Both the position numbers and the translations under genes were made by a program. Shown here piece after piece: positions 56,665-64,000 of a stretch of 64,000 nt of DNA (position 1 is its first letter; every line of letters starts with the position of its first letter). Origin of the DNA: Brevundimonas aurantiaca (GTDB lineage: Bacteria > Pseudomonadota > Alphaproteobacteria > Caulobacterales > Caulobacteraceae); contig NZ_JACHOQ010000008.1 in the NCBI RefSeq assembly GCF_014199955.1, forward strand, positions 25,241 to 89,240, given 5' to 3'. A model generated the notes under the pieces. That model had not been told where the DNA came from, made no database searches, and worked only from the letters and a program-made list of their open reading frames with translations.

Positions 56665-57945
56665 ATGACCACCTTCGCCGACCTGGTTCCTTCGCCCGCC
56701 GGCCGTTTTGACGGCATTGAGCGCCCCTATACGCCCGAAGACGTTCTGCGCCTGCGCGGCTCGGTGCCGATCACCCACACCCTGGCCGAGCGGGGCGCCA
56801 ACCGCCTGTGGCAGCTGCTGCACGACGAGCCCTTCATCAATGCGCTCGGCGCCGTCACCGGCAACCAGGCCATGCAGATGGTCCGCGCCGGGCTGAAGGC
56901 CATCTATCTGTCCGGCTGGCAGGTCGCGGCCGACGCCAATACGGCCGGCGCCATGTACCCCGACCAGTCCCTGTACCCGGCCAACGCCGCGCCGGAACTG
57001 TGCCGCCGCATCAACCGCACCCTGCAGCGCGCCGACCAGATCGAGCACGCCGAGGGCGGCGCCAAGCGCGACTGGTTCGTCCCCATCGTGGCGGATGCAG
57101 AGGCCGGCTTCGGCGGGCCGCTGAACAGCTTCGAGATCATGAAGGCCTTCATCGAGGCGGGCGCCGCCGGCGTCCATTTCGAGGACCAGCTGGCCTCGGA
57201 GAAGAAGTGCGGCCACCTGGGCGGCAAGGTGCTGATCCCGACCCAGGCGCATGAGCGCAATCTGGTCGCCGCGCGTCTGGCCGCCGACGTCATGGGCACG
57301 CCGACCATCACGGTCGCCCGCACCGACGCCGAAAGCGCCCAGCTGATCACCTCGGACATCGACGAGCGCGACCAGCCCTTCATCGACCGCGACAACCGCA
57401 CGCCGGAGGGCTTCTTCCGCCTGAAGGAAGGCACGGGTCTGGACCACTGTATCGCGCGCGGCCTGTCCTACGCCAACATCGCCGACCTGCTGTGGTGGGA
57501 GACCTCGCATCCGGATCTGGACGACGCCAAGAAGTTCGCGGAAGCCGTCCAGAAGAAATGTCCGGGCAAGCTGATGGCCTACAACTGCTCGCCCTCCTTC
57601 AACTGGAAGGCCAAGTTGGACGACGCCACCATCGCCAAGTTCCAGCGCGAGCTGGGCGCCATGGGCTACAAGTTCCAGTTCGTGACCCTGGCCGGCTTCC
57701 ACGCCCTGAACAACTCGATGTTCGAGCTGGCGGACGGTTATCGCGACAACGGCATGGCCGCCTATTCCGAGCTGCAACAGCGCGAGTTCGCCAATGAGGC
57801 GCGCGGCTACACCGCCACCCGCCACCAGCGCGAAGTCGGCACCGGCTATTTCGACCAGGTCGCCACGGTCATCTCCAACGGCACGTCCTCGACCACGGCG
57901 CTGAAGGACTCGACCGAGACCGCCCAGTTCACCCACGCGGCTTAA
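56665..57945 (+). CDS. aceA: Isocitrate lyase
   Basis: A 426-residue glyoxylate-shunt enzyme cleaving isocitrate to glyoxylate and succinate. The signature KKCGHLGGK (K180, catalytic C182, H184) is present, with [44 protein letters not shown] and NCSPSFNW. Length matches the short bacterial type. Malate synthase is not in the window. The small ORF at 57960 follows 14 bases later and precedes a terminator, so the two form one transcript. Confidence 0.95.
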   Translation: MTTFADLVPSPAGRFDGIERPYTPEDVLRLRGSVPITHTLAERGANRLWQLLHDEPFINALGAVTGNQAMQMVRAGLKAIYLSGWQVAADANTAGAMYPDQSLYPANAAPELCRRINRTLQRADQIEHAEGGAKRDWFVPIVADAEAGFGGPLNSFEIMKAFIEAGAAGVHFEDQLASEKKCGHLGGKVLIPTQAHERNLVAARLAADVMGTPTITVARTDAESAQLITSDIDERDQPFIDRDNRTPEGFFRLKEGTGLDHCIARGLSYANIADLLWWETSHPDLDDAKKFAEAVQKKCPGKLMAYNCSPSFNWKAKLDDATIAKFQRELGAMGYKFQFVTLAGFHALNNSMFELADGYRDNGMAAYSELQQREFANEARGYTATRHQREVGTGYFDQVATVISNGTSSTTALKDSTETAQFTHAA

Positions 57946-57959
57946 GAAAGGGAACCGCC

Positions 57960-58169
57960 ATGGAACCTCTGACCCAAACCGAAGCCATCATCGACTTCTG
58001 CCTGGCGCCCCTGGCGCTCGACGCTGGGACCGAGGCCGAACGCGAGGTGCGCCGTCGTCTGACCCACGTCCTGCGGACCTATCAGGCCAAGGTCGCCAGG
58101 CCGATCGCCGTGGACTTCTCGTCCATGCCGTCCCAGGTGATCAACGAGGCCGCCCACGGCTACGAATAG
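57960..58169 (+). CDS. Small hypothetical protein downstream of aceA (69 aa)
   Basis: A 69-residue helical protein (MEPLTQTEAIIDFCLAPLAL, then EREVRRRLTHVLRTYQAK) with no membrane segment. An AAAGGGA ribosome binding site ends nine bases before its ATG. It shares a transcript with aceA, ended by the terminator at 58196. No family recognised. Confidence 0.65.
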   Translation: MEPLTQTEAIIDFCLAPLALDAGTEAEREVRRRLTHVLRTYQAKVARPIAVDFSSMPSQVINEAAHGYE

Positions 58170-58195
58170 GCCGCGCGCCGACTGCAAAAAGAAGA

Positions 58196-58229
58196 GGCCC
58201 GCCCCGATCGCTCGGGGCGGGCCTTTTTT
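58196..58229 (+). terminator. Rho-independent terminator of the aceA transcript
   Basis: GGCCCGCCCCGA (58196-58207) pairs perfectly with TCGGGGCGGGCC (58212-58223) around a TCGC loop and is followed by six Ts. Confidence 0.92.
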
Positions 58230-58260
58230 ATCGCGTTGAACCGGCTGGGGCTGCGGGGGC

Positions 58261-59370
58261 TCAGCGACCGCCGGACGGCAGGGGCGCGGACGCCTGGGCC
58301 GAGGCGGCCGTCGGCGTCGGGGTCAGGGTGACGGACACCGGCGTCTGGGCCGGGGGCGGGGGCGTGCCGGTCTCTTCCGGGGCGCCGACGGTGATGGTGG
58401 TGTTCAGCACCGCCTGGGTGGTGCAGGTGGCCAGGTCGCGGGTGATGTGGCGGCCCAGGCAGAACATGTCCTCATAGCTGGGGCGCGAGGCCGCCAGGCA
58501 TTGGAACAGCATCAGCTTGGACATGTTCAGGCAGAATTCGTTGTTCGGCTCCACCACCAGGGCGTCCGTATTGGCCCGCGCCTCTTCACCGGCGGCGCCC
58601 AGGGCGGCCAGGGCGGCGATGGCCAGGGACCGCACGACCGGCGGCGTATAGGGCGGCGCCTTGCGCGACGCCTCGACCCCCTCCAGGCCCGAGCCCGAGT
58701 TGGCGGCGGCGAACAGTTTGGCCGATTCATCCGCCGAGGGCAGCATGGCGGCCGCCGACAGGGTCTTGGCGGTTTCCAGTCGAACCTCGCGGTTGGGGAT
58801 GTGGGTGACGGCCCAGCGGCGGCGCGGGTCGTTGCGCTCCTGGATCGTATAGGCGTCGGCCTCGACCGCCTCGGCGATGCCGCGAATGACGACCGCGTCC
58901 TTGGCGATGGTCGCCGAGATCAGGCCGGCGGCCGCATCGGCGCCGGGCAGGGTTGCGGCATAGGCCGGATCGGCGACGATGCGGGCGACCATCTCCTGGC
59001 GCTGGACCGGATCGACGGCGAACTGACGCACCCCGGCGACGAACTCGGGCGACTGAAGCGCGATGATCGAACCATAGGCGATCAGGCCGCGCGACAGCTG
59101 GGCGGGCTCAAAGGCGACGCCCTTGCGGATGGCGGCCTGAACCGCCTCGGCGTCGGTGAAGCCGCCCGGCTGGATGGTTTCGGCCTCGCGCAGGAAGGCC
59201 ACATAGATGGAGGCGGCCTGGGCCACGCCCTCGTTCAGCGAGACGGGCGGGGGCGGCGGGGGCGGAGGCGGCGCGGCCGGTTCGGCCTCTTTCGTCGAAC
59301 AGCTGGCCAGAAGGGCGGCGGCGGCGATGGCGGCGATCGAAAGGCCGCGGGTCATGAAGGCCTTGGGCAT
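58261..59370 (-). CDS. Hypothetical lipoprotein (369 aa)
   Basis: A lipoprotein with lipobox LASC (Cys24) followed by a run of nine prolines, then an alpha-helical body of about 300 residues rich in alanine. Three or four cysteines occur near 285-320 (EFCLNMSKLMLFQCLAA, DMFCLGRHITRDLATCT), which may form disulfides. The C-terminal 50 residues are a P/T/A-rich tail. No family is recognised. It lies downstream of prs on the same strand, 88 bases away, and may share its transcript. Confidence 0.7.
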   Translation of the reverse strand: MPKAFMTRGLSIAAIAAAALLASCSTKEAEPAAPPPPPPPPPVSLNEGVAQAASIYVAFLREAETIQPGGFTDAEAVQAAIRKGVAFEPAQLSRGLIAYGSIIALQSPEFVAGVRQFAVDPVQRQEMVARIVADPAYAATLPGADAAAGLISATIAKDAVVIRGIAEAVEADAYTIQERNDPRRRWAVTHIPNREVRLETAKTLSAAAMLPSADESAKLFAAANSGSGLEGVEASRKAPPYTPPVVRSLAIAALAALGAAGEEARANTDALVVEPNNEFCLNMSKLMLFQCLAASRPSYEDMFCLGRHITRDLATCTTQAVLNTTITVGAPEETGTPPPPAQTPVSVTLTPTPTAASAQASAPLPSGGR

Positions 59371-59458
59371 AGGGCGCGTCCACAGAACTGAAAGGAGGCC
59401 CCGGCGGGGGCGCGTACTGGAAGGCGCTTATAACGTGTCGAAAGTGGTTTGCCGAAGA

Positions 59459-60394
59459 TTAATCGAACAGCTTCGATACCGATTCCTCGTTGGCGATCCG
59501 ACGGATAGCTTCACCGATCAGCGGAGCCACGGAAACCCTGCGAATTTTCGCGCAGTTCAAAACTTCGTGGGGCTGTTCGATGGAGTCGGTGATCACCAGT
59601 TCCTTCAGCGGCCCGTCGGTGATCCGCTGCACGGCCGGACCGGACAGGACCCCGTGGCTGATATAGGCCGAGACCTCGGTCGCCCCCTGGTCGATCAGGG
59701 CCTTGGCGGCGTTGACCAGGGTGCCGCCCGAATCGACGATGTCGTCGAACAGGATGCAGCGACGGCCTTCGACGTCGCCGATGATGTTCATCACCTCGCT
59801 CTCGCCCGCCTTGGGGCGGCGTTTGTCGACGATGGCCAGGTCGGCGTTCAGTCGGCTGGCCAGGGCGCGGGCCCGCACCACCCCGCCCACGTCGGGCGAG
59901 ACGATCATCAGGTCGTCGCCCCGGGCGTAGTTTTCCTTCACGTCCTGGGCCAGGACCGGAATGGCGACCAGATTGTCGGTCGGAATATCGAAAAAGCCCT
60001 GAATCTGGCCGGCGTGCAGATCCATGGTCAGCACCCGGTCGGCGCCGGCGCGGGTGATCAGATTGGCCACCAGCTTGGCCGAGATGGGCGTGCGGCCGCC
60101 GGTCTTCCGGTCCTGACGGGCATAGCCGAAATAGGGCATGACGGCCGTGATCCGCTTGGCGGACGCCCGCACCAGGGCGTCCGTGATGATCAGCAGCTCC
60201 ATCAGATTGTCGTTGGCCGGATAGCTGGTCGACTGAAGGATGAAGACGTCCTCGCCCCGGACGTTCTCCTCGATGACGGCGAAGACCTCATTGTCCGCAA
60301 ACCGCTTGACCTGGGCCTTCGTCAGGGGCGCGTCCAGATGGTCGGCGATGGCCTGAGACAGGCCTCGGTTGGAGTTGCCTGAGAGCAGCTTCAT
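59459..60394 (-). CDS. prs: Ribose-phosphate pyrophosphokinase
   Basis: A 311-residue class I PRPP synthase. [19 protein letters not shown] starts the protein; [18 protein letters not shown] is the divalent-cation/ribose-5-phosphate signature, and [14 protein letters not shown] is the PRPP-binding loop. [18 protein letters not shown] sequence (appearing as [17 protein letters not shown]) carries the flexible loop residues. Makes PRPP from ribose-5-phosphate and ATP for nucleotide, His and Trp synthesis. Divergent from bamD across 191 bases. Confidence 0.95.
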   Translation of the reverse strand: MKLLSGNSNRGLSQAIADHLDAPLTKAQVKRFADNEVFAVIEENVRGEDVFILQSTSYPANDNLMELLIITDALVRASAKRITAVMPYFGYARQDRKTGGRTPISAKLVANLITRAGADRVLTMDLHAGQIQGFFDIPTDNLVAIPVLAQDVKENYARGDDLMIVSPDVGGVVRARALASRLNADLAIVDKRRPKAGESEVMNIIGDVEGRRCILFDDIVDSGGTLVNAAKALIDQGATEVSAYISHGVLSGPAVQRITDGPLKELVITDSIEQPHEVLNCAKIRRVSVAPLIGEAIRRIANEESVSKLFD

Positions 60395-60585
60395 CGGCTG
60401 GTCATCCTTTCGCCGTCATCCGCCCCCCATGAACGGGTGTCGGTTGGCGCGCTCTTTACCAGCGGAGCCGGTCAGGGCAAGTCGTGCACGGAGATTTCCT
60501 CGGCATGGCGCGCCCCGGTCGCGGGTGCTAGAGATCGCCGCGTTGGTTTTTGGAAGCTGGGCTTGGGGCCCCGCTTTCGCTCGTC

Positions 60586-61440
60586 ATGGGGTCGTCCTTG
60601 TCCGTTTCCAAGTTCCGTTCCGGCCTGGTGCTGATGGCCGCAGCGGCCGCCGCTCTGACGATTTCCGGCTGCGCCGGGAACAAGCGGCCCAGGCTCGCCT
60701 ATGAAGAACGCCCGGTCGAGGCGCTGTACAACACCGGCTATCAGCGGCTGGAACAGCGCCGTTGGGCCGACGCCGTCGACTATTTCCAGGAGGTGGAACG
60801 CCAGCACCCCTATTCGGACTGGGCGCGCCGCTCGATCCTGATGCAGATCTACGCCTATTATCAGAACAACAACTATACGGACGCCATCGCCGCGGCTGAC
60901 CGCTATATCCAGCTGTTCCCCGGCAATCCGTCGGCCGCCTACGCCTTCTATATGAAGGCCGTCTGCAACTTCGAACAGATCACCGACGTGGGCCGCGACC
61001 AGGGCTACGCCACCGCCGCCCTGGCTGGTCTGAAGGACGTGGCCCGCCGCTATCCGGGCACCCCCTACGCCACCGACGCCGCCGTCAAGATCGACATGGT
61101 CAACGACCAGCTGGCCGGCAAGGAAATGAACATCGGCCGCTACTATCAGCGCGCCAACCAGCCCCTGGCGGCCCTGAACCGCTACAAGGCCGTCATCGCC
61201 AATCCCGAGTTCCAGCGCACCTCCCACACGCCCGAGGCCCTGTACCGCCTGGTCGAGGTCAATCTGCAGCTGGGGCTGAAGGAAGAGGCGACCCGCAACG
61301 GCGCCGTCCTGGGCTACAACTTCCCCGGCAGCCCCTGGTACGCCGAGGCCTACGCCCTGCTGACCGAAAACGGCCAGACCCCGGAAAAGGCGCCCGAAGC
61401 CAAGCGCGAGAGCTGGCTGCAACGGATCATCCCGGGCTGA
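60586..61440 (+). CDS. bamD: Outer membrane assembly lipoprotein BamD
   Basis: A 284-residue lipoprotein with lipobox ISGC (Cys29). Five TPR-like helical repeats follow, including RPVEALYNTGYQRLEQRRWADAVDYF and QNNNYTDAIAAADRYIQLFPGNPSAAYAFYM-type segments. It is a component of the BAM complex that inserts beta-barrel proteins. The ATG at 60586 gives a normal signal peptide; TTG at 60550 or 60598 are less likely. It is followed by recN, an order common in alphaproteobacteria. Confidence 0.9.
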   Translation: MGSSLSVSKFRSGLVLMAAAAAALTISGCAGNKRPRLAYEERPVEALYNTGYQRLEQRRWADAVDYFQEVERQHPYSDWARRSILMQIYAYYQNNNYTDAIAAADRYIQLFPGNPSAAYAFYMKAVCNFEQITDVGRDQGYATAALAGLKDVARRYPGTPYATDAAVKIDMVNDQLAGKEMNIGRYYQRANQPLAALNRYKAVIANPEFQRTSHTPEALYRLVEVNLQLGLKEEATRNGAVLGYNFPGSPWYAEAYALLTENGQTPEKAPEAKRESWLQRIIPG

Positions 61441-61535
61441 TCGCCCGGGGGGCGGGGAAATAGCCTTGTGTATCCCTGCACATCTCTCGATTCTGACGGC
61501 GTGATCCTGATTCGTTCCACCGGCGACCAACTGTC

Positions 61536-63233
61536 ATGCTGACCGCCCTTTCCATCCGCGACGTCGTTCTGGTCGACGTGCTGGATCTCGACGTCGAGAC
61601 CGGCCTGACCGTGCTGACCGGCGAGACGGGGGCGGGCAAGTCGATCATTCTGGACGCCCTGGGTCTGGCCCTGGGCGGGCGCGGCGACGCCGGCCTGGTG
61701 CGCAACGGCGCCAAACAGGCCGTGGCCACCGCCGTCTTCAGCGCCCCCGACGATCCCGACCTGCTGGCCCTGATCGCCGACAAGGGGTTCGAGGTGCAGC
61801 CGGGCGAGGAGCTGATCCTGCGCCGGGTCCTGAACGCCGACGGCCGCAGCCGGGCCTATGTTAACGACCAGCCCGCCGGGGTCACGGCGCTTCGCGAGAT
61901 CGGCGCCGCCCTGGTCGAGGTGCACGGACAGCACGAAACCGTGGGCTTGCTGGACTGGCGCACCCACCGGGGACTGCTGGACGCCTATGGCGGGCTTCAG
62001 CCGCAGTTGCAGGCCGTCGCCGCCGCCTCGACAAAGCTGAAGGCCGCCGAGGCCAAACTGGCCGAGCTGAAGGCCCAGGCGGCCGACGCCGCCGCCCGCG
62101 CCGAGGAGATCAGCCTGAACCTGGCCGAGCTGGACGCGCTCGACCCCCGCCCCGACGAGGAGACGGAACTGGCCGGCGAACGCGCCCTCTTGGGCGCCGC
62201 CGAAAAGGCCATCGCCGATCTGGCCGACGCCCGCACCCAGCTGGGCGGCGACAAGCTGAGCCAGAAGCTGGGCGCCGCCCTGCGCGCCGTCGAACACGCT
62301 CGCCAGCGTGCGGGTCAGGCCGGGGCCGAGGGCGACCATCCGGTCATTGTCAAACTGTCGGCCGCCGTCGAGGCCATCGACCGCACCCTGGTCGAGGCGG
62401 CCGAGGCCATAGCCGCCGTGGACGCCGCCGCCGACGCCTTCGACTATGAGCCCGGCCGCCTGGACAAGGCCGAGGAACGGCTGTTCGCCCTGCGCGCCGC
62501 CGCCCGCAAGCTGCACACCACCGTCGACGCCCTGCCGTCGCTCCGCATCCGCCTGCGTGAACAGCTGCGTTTGATCGAGGACGGGGAGGAGGCTTTAGCC
62601 GCCGCCGGCCGCGAGGCCGCCCAGGCCGCAGAAGCCTACGATCTGGCCGCCGAATTCCTGACCTCGGCGCGCGAGGCGGCGGCCGACCGCCTGACCGCCG
62701 CCGTCATGGGCGAACTGGGCCCGCTGAAGCTGGAGCGGGCCCGGTTCCGCGTGGCGCTGGAGCCGATCGAGGGCCGGCGCGGCCCCGACGGGGTCGAGAC
62801 CGTCCGCTTCCAGATCGCCACCAACGCCGGAACCGACTTCGGCCCGCTGGACGCCATTGCGTCCGGCGGCGAACTGGCCCGCTTCGCCCTGGCCATGAAG
62901 GCGGCGCTCGCCGGCCGCCAGGACATGCGCCAGCCGGTCATGATCTTCGACGAGGTCGACCAGGGCGTCGGCGGCGCCGTGGCCGAGGCCGTCGGCTCGC
63001 GCCTGAAACGCCTGTCCACCGGCGCTCAGGTCCTGGTCGTCACCCACAGCCCCCAGGTCGCCGCCCGCGGCCACGCCCACTGGAAGGTGATGAAGACCGA
63101 CCACGACGGCCTGACCACCACCACCGTCCTCGCCCTGGACGATGCGCGCCGTCAGGAAGAGATCGCGCGGATGCTGGCGGGGGCGGAGATCACCGATGAG
63201 GCGCGGGCGGCGGCGCGGGCGTTGATCGGGTAG
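61536..63233 (+). CDS. recN: DNA repair protein RecN
   Basis: A 565-residue SMC-like ATPase. The N-terminal half has Walker A GETGAGKSIILDALGLALGGRG (residues about 28-50) and the Q-loop in HGQHETVGLLD. A long alanine-rich coiled coil follows from about 155 to 370. The C-terminal half has the ABC signature region ASGGELARFALAMKAAL and Walker B VMIFDEVDQGVGGAVAEAVG. It acts in double-strand break repair. Walker and signature motifs are complete. Confidence 0.94.
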   Translation: MLTALSIRDVVLVDVLDLDVETGLTVLTGETGAGKSIILDALGLALGGRGDAGLVRNGAKQAVATAVFSAPDDPDLLALIADKGFEVQPGEELILRRVLNADGRSRAYVNDQPAGVTALREIGAALVEVHGQHETVGLLDWRTHRGLLDAYGGLQPQLQAVAAASTKLKAAEAKLAELKAQAADAAARAEEISLNLAELDALDPRPDEETELAGERALLGAAEKAIADLADARTQLGGDKLSQKLGAALRAVEHARQRAGQAGAEGDHPVIVKLSAAVEAIDRTLVEAAEAIAAVDAAADAFDYEPGRLDKAEERLFALRAAARKLHTTVDALPSLRIRLREQLRLIEDGEEALAAAGREAAQAAEAYDLAAEFLTSAREAAADRLTAAVMGELGPLKLERARFRVALEPIEGRRGPDGVETVRFQIATNAGTDFGPLDAIASGGELARFALAMKAALAGRQDMRQPVMIFDEVDQGVGGAVAEAVGSRLKRLSTGAQVLVVTHSPQVAARGHAHWKVMKTDHDGLTTTTVLALDDARRQEEIARMLAGAEITDEARAAARALIG

Positions 63234-63293
63234 GGGGGGGCGAAAGCCGAACCGATACCATTGAAAACTAGGCGGCCATATGTTTGGGGAGTG

Positions 63294-63818
63294 ATGATGG
63301 CGCGGGTTGGTTATGACGCGTTTGAAGGATTAAAGCGCCTCGCAGAGGCCGGTGAACGCCTCGATATCGGTGTCGCCGAAGTTCTCGTTTATCATCTTGC
63401 GGTGGAGCGCGAAGTCGCTCTTGTGGTCGATAAACTCGCAGTCTACCCAGATCCTTTAAGAAGCTTGAGTCACGCTAACCGAATGAAAGTGCTCGGGGCT
63501 TTCTGGCGCGGCCCAAAGGAAGCGGGTGAGGCACTACTAACGGTTCTTCAGCGCTTTAACGAATTGCGAAACGGTGTAGCTCATGGCGACCCGCCGAGGC
63601 GGATCGAGGCCGCAAAGAGCCGTTTGCGTGAAGCCTTCGCCGTTCTCCTGCCCGGCGATGATGAAAACCAACGCACTATTCCAGAAATCGCTGCCGGAGT
63701 GATCGGGTTCCTCGCTGACAATCCCTCCAACGCGCAACTCAGGTTGAGACGCATGGCGGCCGATGTGTTCGAGCAGACCTTCGCGGGGCACGATGTAGGT
63801 ACTGACAAGGCCGATTGA
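63294..63818 (+). CDS. Hypothetical protein with RNxxxH (HEPN-like) motif
   Basis: A 174-residue helical protein with no membrane segment. Near residues 87-98 it reads FNELRNGVAHGD, that is R92-N93-x3-H97, the classical R-N-x3-H motif of HEPN domain ribonucleases; the preceding helices and acidic residues fit the fold. Base composition is lower in G+C than recN and its codons are more ordinary, suggesting acquisition. Starts at 63294 or 63297 after GGGGAG; an upstream TTG at 63261 is less likely. No partner nucleotidyltransferase (MNT) is visible, though the window ends soon after. Function not established. Confidence 0.65.
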   Translation: MMARVGYDAFEGLKRLAEAGERLDIGVAEVLVYHLAVEREVALVVDKLAVYPDPLRSLSHANRMKVLGAFWRGPKEAGEALLTVLQRFNELRNGVAHGDPPRRIEAAKSRLREAFAVLLPGDDENQRTIPEIAAGVIGFLADNPSNAQLRLRRMAADVFEQTFAGHDVGTDKAD

Positions 63819-63911
63819 CGTAAGTCCGCTAGCGCTCATTCAAGCCGACAGCCGGCGTTTCTAAGCCTCTCTGCCCGAATCTAACGGACCGTACCGGTAG
63901 GGTGGCTGACG

Positions 63912-64000
63912 TGACCCCCTGAAACTCCTCCAGGAATAGCTAGAGTCCGCCCCTCGAAAGGACGGACAGAATGAAGCGATCACGGTTCACGGAAGAGCAA
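63912..64000 (+). mobile_element. Left end of an IS3-family insertion sequence (cut by window edge)
   Basis: The sequence from TGACCCCCTGAAACTCC at 63912 onward, followed 59 bases in by an ORF starting MKRSRFTEEQ, is typical of an IS3-family element (IS407-like group, by memory of the transposase N-terminus). Its right end and target duplication lie outside the window. The exact left boundary is an estimate. Confidence 0.65.
63971..64000 (+). CDS. IS3-family transposase OrfA, N-terminal fragment
   Basis: Ten codons, MKRSRFTEEQ, are visible before the window ends. This opening is shared by many IS3-family OrfA proteins, which supply the HTH DNA-binding domain and frameshift into the OrfB integrase. 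AAAGGACGGACAG precedes the ATG. Confidence 0.75.
   Translation, partial: MKRSRFTEEQ

Overview
The window is high-GC (about two thirds G+C by eye) chromosomal DNA from an alphaproteobacterium. It is most probably a Caulobacterales member close to Brevundimonas or Caulobacter. The reasons are a GapR (DUF2312) gene a few genes from a TacA-like sigma-54 activator, ScfR-type regulators beside pccB and aceA, the aa3 subunit IV plus split pntAA/pntAB/pntB arrangement, and small palindromic intergenic repeats. No rRNA, CRISPR array or prophage is visible. The window ends inside an IS3-type element.

Layout. 267-10616 is a one-strand glycan locus: two nucleotide-sugar epimerases, a GT4 glycosyltransferase, three consecutive CgeB-like glycosyltransferases (the last fused in frame to a UDP-glucuronate decarboxylase), a DUF1003 membrane protein, an MDR dehydrogenase and a Gfo/Idh oxidoreductase. 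10624-20640 holds an SLC13 permease, a lipoprotein, and an osmoadaptation block: a MarR regulator divergent from the N-acetylglutaminylglutamine amide (NAGGN) genes asnO-ngg-M42 peptidase, then DUF1622 and BCCT betaine/choline-type transporter genes. 20677-31807 is the propionyl-CoA to succinyl-CoA pathway (pccB, pccA, mutA, scpA, mce) with its ScfR regulator divergent from pccB. A low-GC foreign gene sits between pccB and pccA.

31877-35243 carries an MliC-like lipoprotein and the kbl-tdh threonine degradation pair. 35473-40085 carries a lytic transglycosylase, an unusual tRNA-Cys, rpmJ, gapR, a small gene with a probable CTG start, a GIY-YIG nuclease between long inverted repeats, and the sigma-54 activator. 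40200-47963 holds a DUF4153 membrane protein, an M3 peptidase, cytochrome oxidase subunit IV and the transhydrogenase operon with two extra small membrane proteins. 47976-55025 holds a sulfotransferase, an acyltransferase, a WYL regulator, a lipoprotein metallopeptidase, a universal stress protein and a ParE/ParD-like pair. 55062-58169 is a second ScfR regulator divergent from isocitrate lyase. 58261-63818 has a lipoprotein, prs, bamD, recN and a HEPN-like gene before the IS.

How it works together. The core theme is short-chain acyl and C2 metabolism (propionyl-CoA, threonine to glycine plus acetyl-CoA, glyoxylate shunt), with two paralogous ScfR regulators each beside its own target, plus osmoprotection and envelope functions. 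The items most worth checking are the GIY-YIG gene flanked by 31-bp perfect inverted repeats, the non-canonical tRNA-Cys, the HEPN-like gene inside the pcc operon, the CgeB glycan locus with its fused protein, the tdh without structural-zinc cysteines, and the repeated GTCA/TGAC operators before aceA. All functional calls come from reading motifs and translations. No database search was run.
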